NCBI GenBank assembly: GCA_900553215.1
Contig: USCJ01000083.1
Location: forward strand, 1-6,487
DNA from: an uncultured Collinsella sp.
GTDB lineage: Bacteria; Actinomycetota; Coriobacteriia; Coriobacteriales; Coriobacteriaceae
DNA length: 6,487 bases
Direction of reading: 5' to 3'
The notes under the pieces were generated by a model. The model worked only from the letters and a program-made list of their open reading frames with translations, was not told the origin of the DNA and made no database searches. This document shows positions 1 to 5,512 of the stretch, piece after piece. Each line of letters opens with the position of its first letter. The stretch's first letter is position 1. The position numbers were made by a program, and so were the translations under genes.

Positions 1-384
1 ATCTTCTGCGAACGGTGGGTTTTTGAGCTGTCGTATTGAGGGGGGGGCAGCTTCGGCTGGGGAGGTTTCTGTCGGCTGCCCCATTTTGGTGAACTTTAGT
101 TGCGGATTCGTAGCTTCTAAGCGTTTTTGCCGACCGCTCAGATGCCTCACCAACATAATTTGAGTTATTCGGCCTTATCCTATACGAATGGTGCGATCGC
201 AACGTCCTATTCGAATTGATTCAGGTAGATTTATAGGGCTTGGTTGCGAAATTGGGGCGACTATAGCGCTCGATTGCGGTTCAAGGGGCCTTGACTAGTG
301 GTTCAGCTGGCCGAACAACTCGAAAAAAGTAGGTGGGCCAACCTGCCGACTATGTGAAGCATGCGTATTTGCTCGTTTTGATTA
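1..384. other. Intergenic region without a convincing gene
   Basis: No reading frame here has both a ribosome binding site and a protein-like composition. The stretch is less GC-rich than the genes around it and contains a G8 run (40-47), a terminator-like hairpin (44-82) and small inverted repeats such as AGGT-N6-ACCT near 332-345. A minus-strand frame starting with ATG at 156 stays open to the left edge (52 codons), but it crosses the G8 run and the hairpin and resembles no protein I know. The region may belong to a dispersed non-coding repeat of Collinsella genomes. That is a vague impression of similarity, not something the window shows. Confidence 0.5.
44..82 (+). terminator. Terminator-like hairpin with a competing UUCG hairpin
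   Basis: GGGGCAGC (44-51) can pair with GCTGCCCC (75-82), and ATTTTGG follows on the plus strand. This resembles a weak intrinsic terminator for a transcript entering from the left of the window. Inside it, CAGC-TTCG-GCTG (48-59) forms a stable tetraloop hairpin that uses the same 5' arm, so the two structures exclude each other. No gene to be terminated is visible. Confidence 0.35.
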
Positions 385-420
385 AAACTAGGGTGCAGCC
401 ATAAGACTGCGCCCTAGTTT
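385..420 (-). terminator. Terminator of the exonuclease gene
   Basis: The arms AAACTAGGGTGCAG (385-398) and CTGCGCCCTAGTTT (407-420) form a 14-bp stem with one G-T wobble and an 8-nt loop. Read on the minus strand, the stem ends in a TTTT run followed by AATC. It lies 65 nt past the stop codon of the minus-strand exonuclease gene. It could also stop plus-strand transcription, but the T run on that side is shorter. Confidence 0.75.
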
Positions 421-485
421 ACTGCGTGCCGGTGTGCCCAGACGGATTGCACTGTGCCTGGCAGGCGCTCCCGCAGATGGATCGG

Positions 486-1454
486 TTATTTCGCAAACAG
501 GTTCTTGAGGTTGAACTCGGCCTGTACCGTGCGGAGCATGAGGTCGGTGTCATCCAGACCCAGATGCTGCTCGTTGGCGTCGGCGGCGAGGGTTCCACGG
601 CGGCGCGCCCAGTTCTCGAGCGCGGCTGGGGCGGACTCGCGGGGGAGCGAGCGCACGTCGGCGTCCAGGCTGCGGCAGATCTGGCGCGAGTCGATGACGA
701 TGATCTTGCCGGCGCGGCGTGCCTCGGCGTAGCCGTCCAGGTGGATCTTGAACCAGCTGTCCTCAAAGGCGGCGTTGTGTGCCATGTACGGGTACTTCTT
801 CATAAGCTTGAGCAGCTGCTTTTGCAGCTCCTTGTTCTCGCGGAAGGGCGTTTTGCCGTCGATGTCGTCCCAGGTAATGTGGTGGATATTCGACAGCGGC
901 ACATCCTCGCCGCGGTAGATGTCGGGCAGGCCACAGTAGTGCGCCTCGGCGTCGTGCGGGATGGCGTCGCTGGTGAGTTCCATGATCTCCCAGCCGACGT
1001 TGATGATATAGCCGCGCTCGGGCGCGCGACCGGTGGTCTCGATGTCGATACCGAGCACGGTGCCCTGGATGGGCTTGCGGGCATAGGCCACGCCGAGTGC
1101 GTCGCGGTCGCCGCGGATCTCGCGCATAACGGACGCGGCGGTGCGCTTTTGCATCTTGCCGATGGCGGCGCAGGTGTCGGCGTCGGACAGGCCGCGCGAG
1201 AGCGTCGCGGGCGTCACGTTGCGCAGGCGTGCCTCGCCAATCTGGTCGCACAGGTCGCGGTTGCGGTCGGCCAGGTCGCGCACGGTGGCAAAGTCGAAGC
1301 CGGGGTCGCCCTCGGCAGTAAAGTACTCGGTCTCGAGCACCTTGAGGGCCTCCTCGCCCTTCTGGCGCTCGGACTCCATGGCGCCGTGGTCGCCGTAGAT
1401 AAACATGGGGATAAAGGGCTGGCGCTCGTATTCGAGTGCTTGCGATACGTTCAT
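486..1454 (-). CDS. DEDDh-family 3'-5' exonuclease-like protein
   Basis: This 322-residue protein has a DnaQ/RNase T-type exonuclease fold in its C-terminal 190 residues. Exo I is GIDIETTG with D137 and E139. Exo II is MAHNAAFED (224-232). Exo III is HLGLDD with H297 and D302, the H-x4-D spacing of the DEDDh subclass. Such enzymes remove nucleotides from 3' ends of DNA or RNA using two metal ions; the substrate cannot be told here. In Exo II the residue after HNAAF is E231, where D is usual, and D232 follows. Residues 1-130 are charged, probably helical, and match no domain I recognise, so it is not a plain DnaQ epsilon subunit. The ATG at 1454 is supported by AAGGAG six bases upstream. It is transcribed divergently from the transporter gene and appears to be monocistronic, with a terminator at 385-420. 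Confidence 0.85.
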   Translation of the reverse strand: MNVSQALEYERQPFIPMFIYGDHGAMESERQKGEEALKVLETEYFTAEGDPGFDFATVRDLADRNRDLCDQIGEARLRNVTPATLSRGLSDADTCAAIGKMQKRTAASVMREIRGDRDALGVAYARKPIQGTVLGIDIETTGRAPERGYIINVGWEIMELTSDAIPHDAEAHYCGLPDIYRGEDVPLSNIHHITWDDIDGKTPFRENKELQKQLLKLMKKYPYMAHNAAFEDSWFKIHLDGYAEARRAGKIIVIDSRQICRSLDADVRSLPRESAPAALENWARRRGTLAADANEQHLGLDDTDLMLRTVQAEFNLKNLFAK

Positions 1455-1514
1455 ATGCTACTCCTTGGACGGGCCGCGTTGTGCGGCTCGAGGTTACTGA
1501 GTTATGGCGAGATG

Positions 1515-1536
1515 ATAGTTTACCATAGGCAACTAT
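1515..1536. promoter_or_regulatory. MntR-like palindrome, candidate operator
   Basis: The outer arms ATAGTT (1515-1520) and AACTAT (1531-1536) are perfect inverted repeats. Over the full 22 bp the half-sites agree at 8 of 11 positions. On the minus strand the core reads TTGCCTATGGTAAA, one base from the symmetric TTGCCTATGGCAAA, a shape like DtxR-superfamily MntR boxes. The site touches the -35 box of the transporter promoter and lies in the leader/promoter zone of the divergent exonuclease gene. Binding by MntR is inferred from this similarity and from the metal-transporter context; no regulator gene is present. Confidence 0.45.
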
Positions 1537-1563
1537 TGGCACCGCGCCCGGGACAACTACAAT
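1536..1563 (+). promoter_or_regulatory. Sigma-70-type promoter of the transporter gene
   Basis: TTGGCA (1536-1541) and TACAAT (1558-1563) are separated by 16 bp, each close to the vegetative consensus. Transcription would start near 1570, leaving a leader of about 55 nt before the ATG at 1626. A second TTGACC (1571) and TACAAT (1588) lie downstream, but they are only 11 bp apart, so they are unlikely to act as a pair. Confidence 0.55.
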
Positions 1564-1625
1564 ACCCTAGTTGACCGCTAGGACTTTTACAATGCTGCCG
1601 AAAGACACGAAAGGTTCCATCCGTC

Positions 1626-2714
1626 ATGGATTTACTGATTGATATTCTGCTCGACGCCGGCAAGGACACGCTGTCGCTGGTGCCGTTTTTGTTGGTGACG
1701 TATCTTGCTCTCGAGACACTTGAGCACGTTGCGGGCGACCGCGTCAACGGCGCTATCAAGCGCGCCGGCGCTGCGGGTCCCGTGGTTGGCTCGCTGCTGG
1801 GCATGGTGCCGCAGTGCGGCTTTTCGGCCATGGCGGCCACGCTGTACGCCGGCCGTGTCGTGACCTTGGGCACGTTGGTGGCGGTGTTCCTTTCGACCTC
1901 CGACGAGATGCTGCCGCTGTTGCTTGCCGAGCAGGTTCCCGTGCAGACTATGGCGATGCTTTTGGCTTCGAAAGCGCTGATCGCACTGGTCACGGGTTTT
2001 ATCGTGGACGCTGCCATTCGCGGCCTGCGCCGTAACGCCCGCGCGCACGCGGCGATTCGCCGTACCGTGCTGGGAACCGCGGCCAATCCGGCCCACGTGA
2101 ACTGCGCGCACGACGACCACACTGGCGGTGACATCATCGACGAGGTGGCCGAGGCGGGCGTGAGCGCCGACCACATCCACGAGCTGTGCGAGCGCGACCA
2201 TTGCGGTTGTGATGAAGACGAGGACGAGCACGAACACGGACATGGCCACGATCACGGTCATGAGGGCGAATATGAACACCATGATGGTCACGGTCACTCC
2301 CATTCCCACGAAGGGACGCCTGTCCTGTCGATTATCCGCAGTGCGATCTCGCACACCGTGCAGGTCTCGGTATTCATTTTTCTGGTGACGCTGATTCTGG
2401 TCGCCGTGCTCGAGACGTTCGGCGAGTCCGCGATCGAGCAGTTCCTGCGCGGCAACGAGACACTCGCTGTCTTGGGTTCGGCGCTTGTCGGGCTGATTCC
2501 CAATTGCTCGGCGAGCGTGGTCATTACACAGCTGTATCTGGAAGGCGCGCTGCAACTGGCGCCGATGCTCGCCGGCACGCTCATTTCCGCCGGCGTGGGT
2601 TATCTGGTGCTGTTCCGCACCAACCGCAGCGCCCGCGAAAATGCCGTGTTCCTGATCATGATGTACGTCATCGGCGCTGGCTGGGGCCTCATCCTCTCCG
2701 CCGTTGGCCTCTAA
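1626..2714 (+). CDS. ArsP_2-family heavy-metal exporter-like permease (putative manganese transporter)
   Basis: This 362-residue integral membrane protein resembles the ArsP_2 family (putative 10-TM heavy-metal exporters, variously named arsenic efflux protein or putative manganese transporter). It has two hydrophobic halves, about 1-133 and 232-362. Each carries a matching motif: GMVPQCGFS (59-67) and GLIPNCSAS (289-297), which suggests an internal duplication and places C64 and C293 in equivalent positions. The linker (about 155-230) is hydrophilic and packed with metal ligands: 17 His between 162 and 228, Cys at 160, 188, 193 and 195, and many Asp/Glu. This is a likely metal-sensing or metal-buffering loop. 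No other in-frame start lies close upstream, and AAAGG sits 11 nt before the ATG, a weak ribosome site. The gene is monocistronic, with its own promoter and terminator. The substrate metal is not shown by the sequence; manganese or arsenic are both only family-level possibilities. Confidence 0.85.
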   Translation: MDLLIDILLDAGKDTLSLVPFLLVTYLALETLEHVAGDRVNGAIKRAGAAGPVVGSLLGMVPQCGFSAMAATLYAGRVVTLGTLVAVFLSTSDEMLPLLLAEQVPVQTMAMLLASKALIALVTGFIVDAAIRGLRRNARAHAAIRRTVLGTAANPAHVNCAHDDHTGGDIIDEVAEAGVSADHIHELCERDHCGCDEDEDEHEHGHGHDHGHEGEYEHHDGHGHSHSHEGTPVLSIIRSAISHTVQVSVFIFLVTLILVAVLETFGESAIEQFLRGNETLAVLGSALVGLIPNCSASVVITQLYLEGALQLAPMLAGTLISAGVGYLVLFRTNRSARENAVFLIMMYVIGAGWGLILSAVGL

Positions 2715-2729
2715 GTAGGCCTAAAAAAT

Positions 2730-2798
2730 GGGCTTCAAATAGCCATGCTCAGCGCCTGCGCAATGCGGCGACGCATGGCATTTTGAAGCCCGTTTTTT
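2730..2798. terminator. Strong bidirectional terminator after the transporter gene
   Basis: GGGCTTCAAA (2730-2739) pairs with TTTGAAGCCC (2782-2791). After a 2x2 internal loop, GCCATGC (2742-2748) pairs with GCATGGC (2773-2779). T6 follows on the plus strand (2793-2798) and A6 precedes (2723-2728), so it can work in both directions. It starts 15 nt after the transporter stop codon. Confidence 0.9.
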
Positions 2799-2830
2799 GT
2801 TGAGCCATGGATTCCGAGCGCTCACACCGC

Positions 2831-2876
2831 TCAAAACAAAAAGGTAGATTTTAGGCATGTCTCAAAAATCTACCTT
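2831..2876 (-). terminator. Terminator of the DUF308-YaiI unit
   Basis: AAGGTAGATTTT (2841-2852) and AAAATCTACCTT (2865-2876) form a perfect 12-bp stem with a 12-nt loop. On the minus strand the stem is followed by TTTTGTTTTGA (2840-2830). It begins 2 nt past the stop codon of the YaiI-family gene, so the two convergent units each have their own terminator. Confidence 0.88.
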
Positions 2877-2878
2877 GG

Positions 2879-3361
2879 TTAGTGCAGCAACTCGGTGAGG
2901 TTGCGTTTAAAGCGGGCGCGGTCTTCGCTGGTAAATGCCGCCGGCCCGCGAGTGCGTCCGCCGGCGCGGCGCACCTTCTTTTCCTCGTGGCGAATAAACA
3001 GCTGCATGTCGATGGTTGCTTTGTCGTAGACGCGCCCGCGCACACCGATAGCGGCGGCATCGCGCCCGAGCACCATGCTCGCCAAGCCAATGTCCTGCGT
3101 CACGACCATGTCGCCCGCCTGCAGGCGTTCGACAATGGCAAAGTCGGCGCTGTCGGCGCCCACGCTCACGTCGAGCGTCGTGACCCAAAAGCCGCGTCGC
3201 GCGTGCTCGGCATCGCGCGGGTCGTCGCGGCGAATGTGCCGTTCCAGGTTTTGCGTGCTGTTGCCGGCGATAACAACGGCGACGCCCGCCCGCCGCGCGC
3301 AGTCAATCGACTCGCGCGTGACCGGGCAGGCGTCGGCATCAATAAAGAGCGTTCGCGGCAT
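2879..3361 (-). CDS. YaiI/YqxD (UPF0178, DUF188) family protein
   Basis: The 160-residue protein shows all the family signatures: FIDADACPV at the N-terminus with D8 and D10, VSVGADSADFAIVERLQAGD (66-84 region), VVTQD (86-90) followed by GLA, and the basic C-terminal block RRAGGRTRGPAAF (131-143). Its length is normal for the family. The fold is related to PIN/NYN nuclease domains, and the conserved aspartates could bind a metal, but no activity is established for the family. The ATG at 3361 directly follows the TAG (3364-3362) of the upstream DUF308 gene, and no Shine-Dalgarno sequence is visible before it. Translation therefore probably depends on coupling to the upstream gene, whose frame is broken in this sequence. 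Confidence 0.9.
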   Translation of the reverse strand: MPRTLFIDADACPVTRESIDCARRAGVAVVIAGNSTQNLERHIRRDDPRDAEHARRGFWVTTLDVSVGADSADFAIVERLQAGDMVVTQDIGLASMVLGRDAAAIGVRGRVYDKATIDMQLFIRHEEKKVRRAGGRTRGPAAFTSEDRARFKRNLTELLH

Positions 3362-3962
3362 CTAGTGCACCAGTTTGCCAAATTGAATAGCGCGAACAAT
3401 CAGCGTTACGCCAAACACCAGCAGCGCGGCGCCGCTAAAGATGACGAGCATCTTGGCCGACCACAGCGGATAGATAAACACGAACATGCCGGCGATGATG
3501 GAAAGCACCGCTCAGGATGGCAAGGGCGCGGTTGGACGAAAGCTCGGACTCCAGAATGGACATGACACCTTCGACAATCCAGCCAAAGCCGGCCACGATA
3601 ACCACCATCGTGGTGAGCGTCGCGGTCGAGAAGGCCTGGTTGCGCAGGATTATGACGCCGCCCAAGATAATGAGTAGGTTGGAGATGATGCTCGTCACGC
3701 GCCAGCCGGTGGGCAGCAGCGGCTCAAAAATGGCAGTGAACAGTCTGATGGCAGCAGTGATTACAAAGTAGAAGCCCAGGACGGTCGTCAAAAAGACGAG
3801 GGACTTGGCGGGTGCAAAAAGCAGCGCGATACCAGCAATGAGCGCCACGACGCCCGTGATGGCGTAGATCCAGCGCACGGCCTTGACGGCTTTGCCTGCC
3901 ATGCTTTTCTCGTCAAATCCAAACTGGCTCGATTTTTGGTCATCGTTCTTAAAGATGCCCAT
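3362..3962 (-). pseudogene. HdeD/DUF308-family membrane protein gene, frameshifted
   Basis: The first 151 codons encode a HdeD-like (DUF308) multi-pass membrane protein. A charged N-terminus is followed by hydrophobic segments at about 31-50, 55-76, 92-107 and 111-131, and a fifth begins near 147. After ILSG (149-152) the frame runs into FHHRRHVR, a non-membrane sequence, and stops at 3435. One frame over, the natural continuation begins at 3508: VLSIIAGMFV, then two hydrophobic segments, ending LVH at TAG 3364-3362 (48 codons). Two bases missing near 3509 (or one extra) would explain this; the repaired protein would have about 200 residues and six membrane segments. The ATG at 3962 has AAAGGAG five bases upstream. 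The HdeD name comes from an acid-resistance protein, but the role of Gram-positive relatives is unknown. It may be a real mutation or a sequencing or assembly error. Confidence 0.82.
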
Positions 3963-4197
3963 AATGTCTCCTTTCCGTGCGGCGTAAGCCTTGATCGTTA
4001 CAACCAGTATCCCCTAAGGGCGCTGACGTATGGGTCGGGGAGGGCGAAACGTAACCCAAAGGCCCCGAATTGTTTCCGTTGTTCCCCACGTCGCGATTTT
4101 CTATTCAACAGGTGTAGAACATTGCAGCCCTGTTCGTTATTGCCTACGTTTTAGGTTAGATTTTCCTAAGGACAATTGGCTTGTATTGGGGGTCCCT
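3963..4197. other. Divergent intergenic region between DUF308 and nitroreductase genes
   Basis: This 235-bp spacer holds the ribosome site of the DUF308 gene (GGAAAGGAG, near 3968-3976 on the minus strand) and the DtxR-like box (4151-4169) before the nitroreductase gene. An open frame from an ATG at 4030 runs into the nitroreductase frame, but its first 56 codons do not look like protein and have no good ribosome site, so I treat it as non-coding. TTGCAG (4122-4127) and TACGTT (4145-4150), spaced 17 bp, are a weak promoter candidate. Confidence 0.5.
4151..4169 (+). promoter_or_regulatory. DtxR/IdeR-type iron box
   Basis: TTAGGTTAGATTTTCCTAA matches the DtxR/IdeR consensus TTAGGTTAGSCTAACCTAA at 15 of 19 positions. 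The left half-site is complete (9 of 9), and the outer arms TTAGG/CCTAA are a perfect inverted repeat. It ends 28 nt before the nitroreductase ATG, over or just after the likely promoter, a position that suits repression by an iron-loaded regulator. The match is seen; regulation is inferred. Confidence 0.6.
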
Positions 4198-4869
4198 ATG
4201 AACGAAGCAGTTCCCGAGGCACCGTCGAGTGTCGAATCGATGGCAAAGCAAGGTTGCGAAAAGCTCGGTCTGGAAGCGTTTGATGCGCTGGTCCGTCGTG
4301 CCCGTACGTGCCGCCGTTTTGACGAGTCCATGCGCGTGCCGCGCGAGTTTTTGCTCGAGCTGGCGGAACTGGCGCACCTGGCTCCCTGCGGCGCCAATGC
4401 TCAGCGTCTGCGTTTTCACGTGGTGAGCGGTGCCGAGGACTGCGCGCGTGTATTTGACGAGCTTGCATGGGCCGGTGCGCTCAAGGATTGGCCGGGTCCC
4501 GATGAGGGCGAGCGCCCGACCGGCTACATCGCGATTCTTGCTGAGCGCGCCGTTCCGGGCAAGCCCGCCGCTCCCATTACCGATGTCGACACGGGCATTA
4601 CCGCGCAGACGATGATGCTCGCCGCCCGCAGCGCCACGCCCGAGGTGGCAGCCTGCATGTTCAAGGCCTTTACGCCCCACGCGATCGAAGCCATGGGGCT
4701 CAATAACGACAAGTATGAGCTCAAGCTGATCATGGCGTTTGGCGTTCCGGCCGAGACACAGGTGATCGATGCGATCGATTCCAACCCCGACGGCTCCATC
4801 AATTATTGGCGCGACGAGGCGCAGGTGCACCACGTACCCAAGCGTCCGCTTGCCGACGTGCTGCTGTAG
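4198..4869 (+). CDS. Nitroreductase-family flavoprotein
   Basis: The 223-residue protein has the layout of FMN-dependent nitroreductase-family oxidoreductases. RRARTCRRFD (33-42) is the basic N-terminal flavin-contact motif. APCGANAQ (62-69) corresponds to the usual APSGANxQ. WAGALKDWPGP (91-101) and DTGITAQTMMLAA (131-143) are also typical of one subgroup. The segment after that, TPEVAACM (147-154), replaces the common GLGGCM, so the flavin pocket or substrate may differ. The C-terminus YWRDEAQVHHVPKR (203-216) is typical. The reaction would be NAD(P)H-dependent reduction, substrate unknown. I chose ATG 4198, with GGGGG five bases upstream, over the ATG at 4030, whose extra 56 codons look non-coding. 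An iron box lies just upstream. It probably heads an operon with the two phosphatase genes (83-nt gap, no T-run terminator between). Confidence 0.87.
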   Translation: MNEAVPEAPSSVESMAKQGCEKLGLEAFDALVRRARTCRRFDESMRVPREFLLELAELAHLAPCGANAQRLRFHVVSGAEDCARVFDELAWAGALKDWPGPDEGERPTGYIAILAERAVPGKPAAPITDVDTGITAQTMMLAARSATPEVAACMFKAFTPHAIEAMGLNNDKYELKLIMAFGVPAETQVIDAIDSNPDGSINYWRDEAQVHHVPKRPLADVLL

Positions 4870-4904
4870 TTGTGCGTCGTTGCGGTGCAATCCGGCGGCA
4901 AAAT

Positions 4905-4935
4905 CACCACAAAGGCTCCTGTCCCCTTTGTGGTG
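4905..4935. repeat. Perfect 11-bp palindrome between nitroreductase and phosphatase genes
   Basis: CACCACAAAGG (4905-4915) and CCTTTGTGGTG (4925-4935) form a perfect stem around the 9-nt loop CTCCTGTCC. No T run follows on the plus strand, so it is not a standard terminator for the upstream gene; on the minus strand only ATTTTG follows. It ends seven bases before the ribosome site of the next gene. It could be a REP-like dispersed palindrome, an mRNA-stabilising hairpin or a translation-control element. Confidence 0.6.
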
Positions 4936-4941
4936 GTACGA

Positions 4942-4955
4942 GGGGAGGGTGTGTG
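4942..4955 (+). promoter_or_regulatory. Ribosome site deciding a GTG start
   Basis: GGGGAGGG (4942-4949) lies immediately before GTG 4953-4955, with four bases between GGAGG and the start. It places the first phosphatase's start right before its ADLYLVRHG motif. No ATG gives this N-terminus, and upstream in-frame codons would read through the palindrome. Confidence 0.7.
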
Positions 4956-5495
4956 GCAGATCTGTATTTGGTGCGGCATGGGCAGACTGAGCTCAATGTG
5001 CAGAGCATTTTGCAGGGCTGGCACGATTCGCCGCTTACGGCGCGCGGGCGCGAGCAGGCGCTGACGGCGCGTACGGCGTTTGCGGCGCGTGGCGTGGCCT
5101 TTGATCATGTGTATTCCTCGCCGTTGGGCCGGGCGCGGCATACGGCCGAGCTTATCGTTGGCGAGGGCCGTTCCATTGAGCTGGTCGATGACCTGCGTGA
5201 GTGGCATTTTGGCTCGCTGGAGGGCACATCAAATCGCGAGATGCCGCCGCAGCCCTGGGGCGATTATCCGGTGGCCTTTGGCGGCGAGTCGGAAGTGCAG
5301 CTTCAGTCGCGCATGGTCGCGGCGCTGTCCCGCATCATGGCCAGGCCGCAGCACGACTGCGTGCTGGCGGTTTCCCACGGCTCAGCCTGCCAGGAGTTTC
5401 TTGAGTATGTGACTGGCGGGGGAGAGCTGCCCGACAACGGTGCCGTGCTTCATTTTGGCTATTGCGATGGGGCGTTTTCGCTCTTGGGTTGGTAA
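4953..5495 (+). CDS. Histidine phosphatase family protein (first of tandem pair)
   Basis: This 180-residue protein belongs to the histidine phosphatase (phosphoglycerate mutase-like) superfamily. LVRHGQT (6-12) holds the nucleophile H9 with R8. SSPLGRARHTAE (55-66) carries the second arginine, R60. LREWHFGSLEG (81-91) has the candidate acid E83, and VSHGSA (140-145) has the second catalytic histidine, H142. These enzymes transfer phosphate through a phosphohistidine; the substrate, perhaps a sugar phosphate or nucleotide, cannot be read from the sequence. It is compact, near the minimum size for the family, and lacks a signal peptide, so it is probably cytoplasmic. Translation starts at GTG. 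The next gene is its paralogue 17 nt downstream, in phase with a shared operon. A phosphoglycerate mutase function is possible but less likely for such a short, divergent member. Confidence 0.88.
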   Translation: MADLYLVRHGQTELNVQSILQGWHDSPLTARGREQALTARTAFAARGVAFDHVYSSPLGRARHTAELIVGEGRSIELVDDLREWHFGSLEGTSNREMPPQPWGDYPVAFGGESEVQLQSRMVAALSRIMARPQHDCVLAVSHGSACQEFLEYVTGGGELPDNGAVLHFGYCDGAFSLLGW

Positions 5496-5512
5496 CGAAC
5501 GAAAGGACCCCT

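Noticed and set aside
1..156. Minus-strand open frame starting ATG at 156 and running off the left edge (52 codons)
   Set aside because: No ribosome site, low-complexity composition, and it crosses a G8 run and a hairpin. More likely non-coding.
168..199. TTGAGT and TATACG as a plus-strand promoter in the left intergenic region
   Set aside because: The spacing is only 15 bp, the match is weak, and no gene follows on that strand.
426..1574. Long plus-strand open frame opposite the exonuclease gene
   Set aside because: It mirrors a minus-strand gene with clear catalytic motifs. Long antisense frames are common in GC-rich DNA.
1571..1593. TTGACC and TACAAT as a second promoter for the transporter
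   Set aside because: The 11-bp spacing is too short for sigma-70 recognition.
1570..1625. A yybP-ykoY manganese riboswitch before the transporter
   Set aside because: The leader is only about 55 nt and shows none of the expected paired elements.
1632..2555. Long minus-strand open frame opposite the transporter
   Set aside because: The plus strand encodes a recognisable membrane protein with promoter and terminator; this frame is its antisense shadow.
4030..4197. Upstream ATG that would add 56 residues to the nitroreductase
   Set aside because: The added residues look non-coding, span the iron box, and lack a suitable ribosome site. ATG 4198 gives a normal-length protein.
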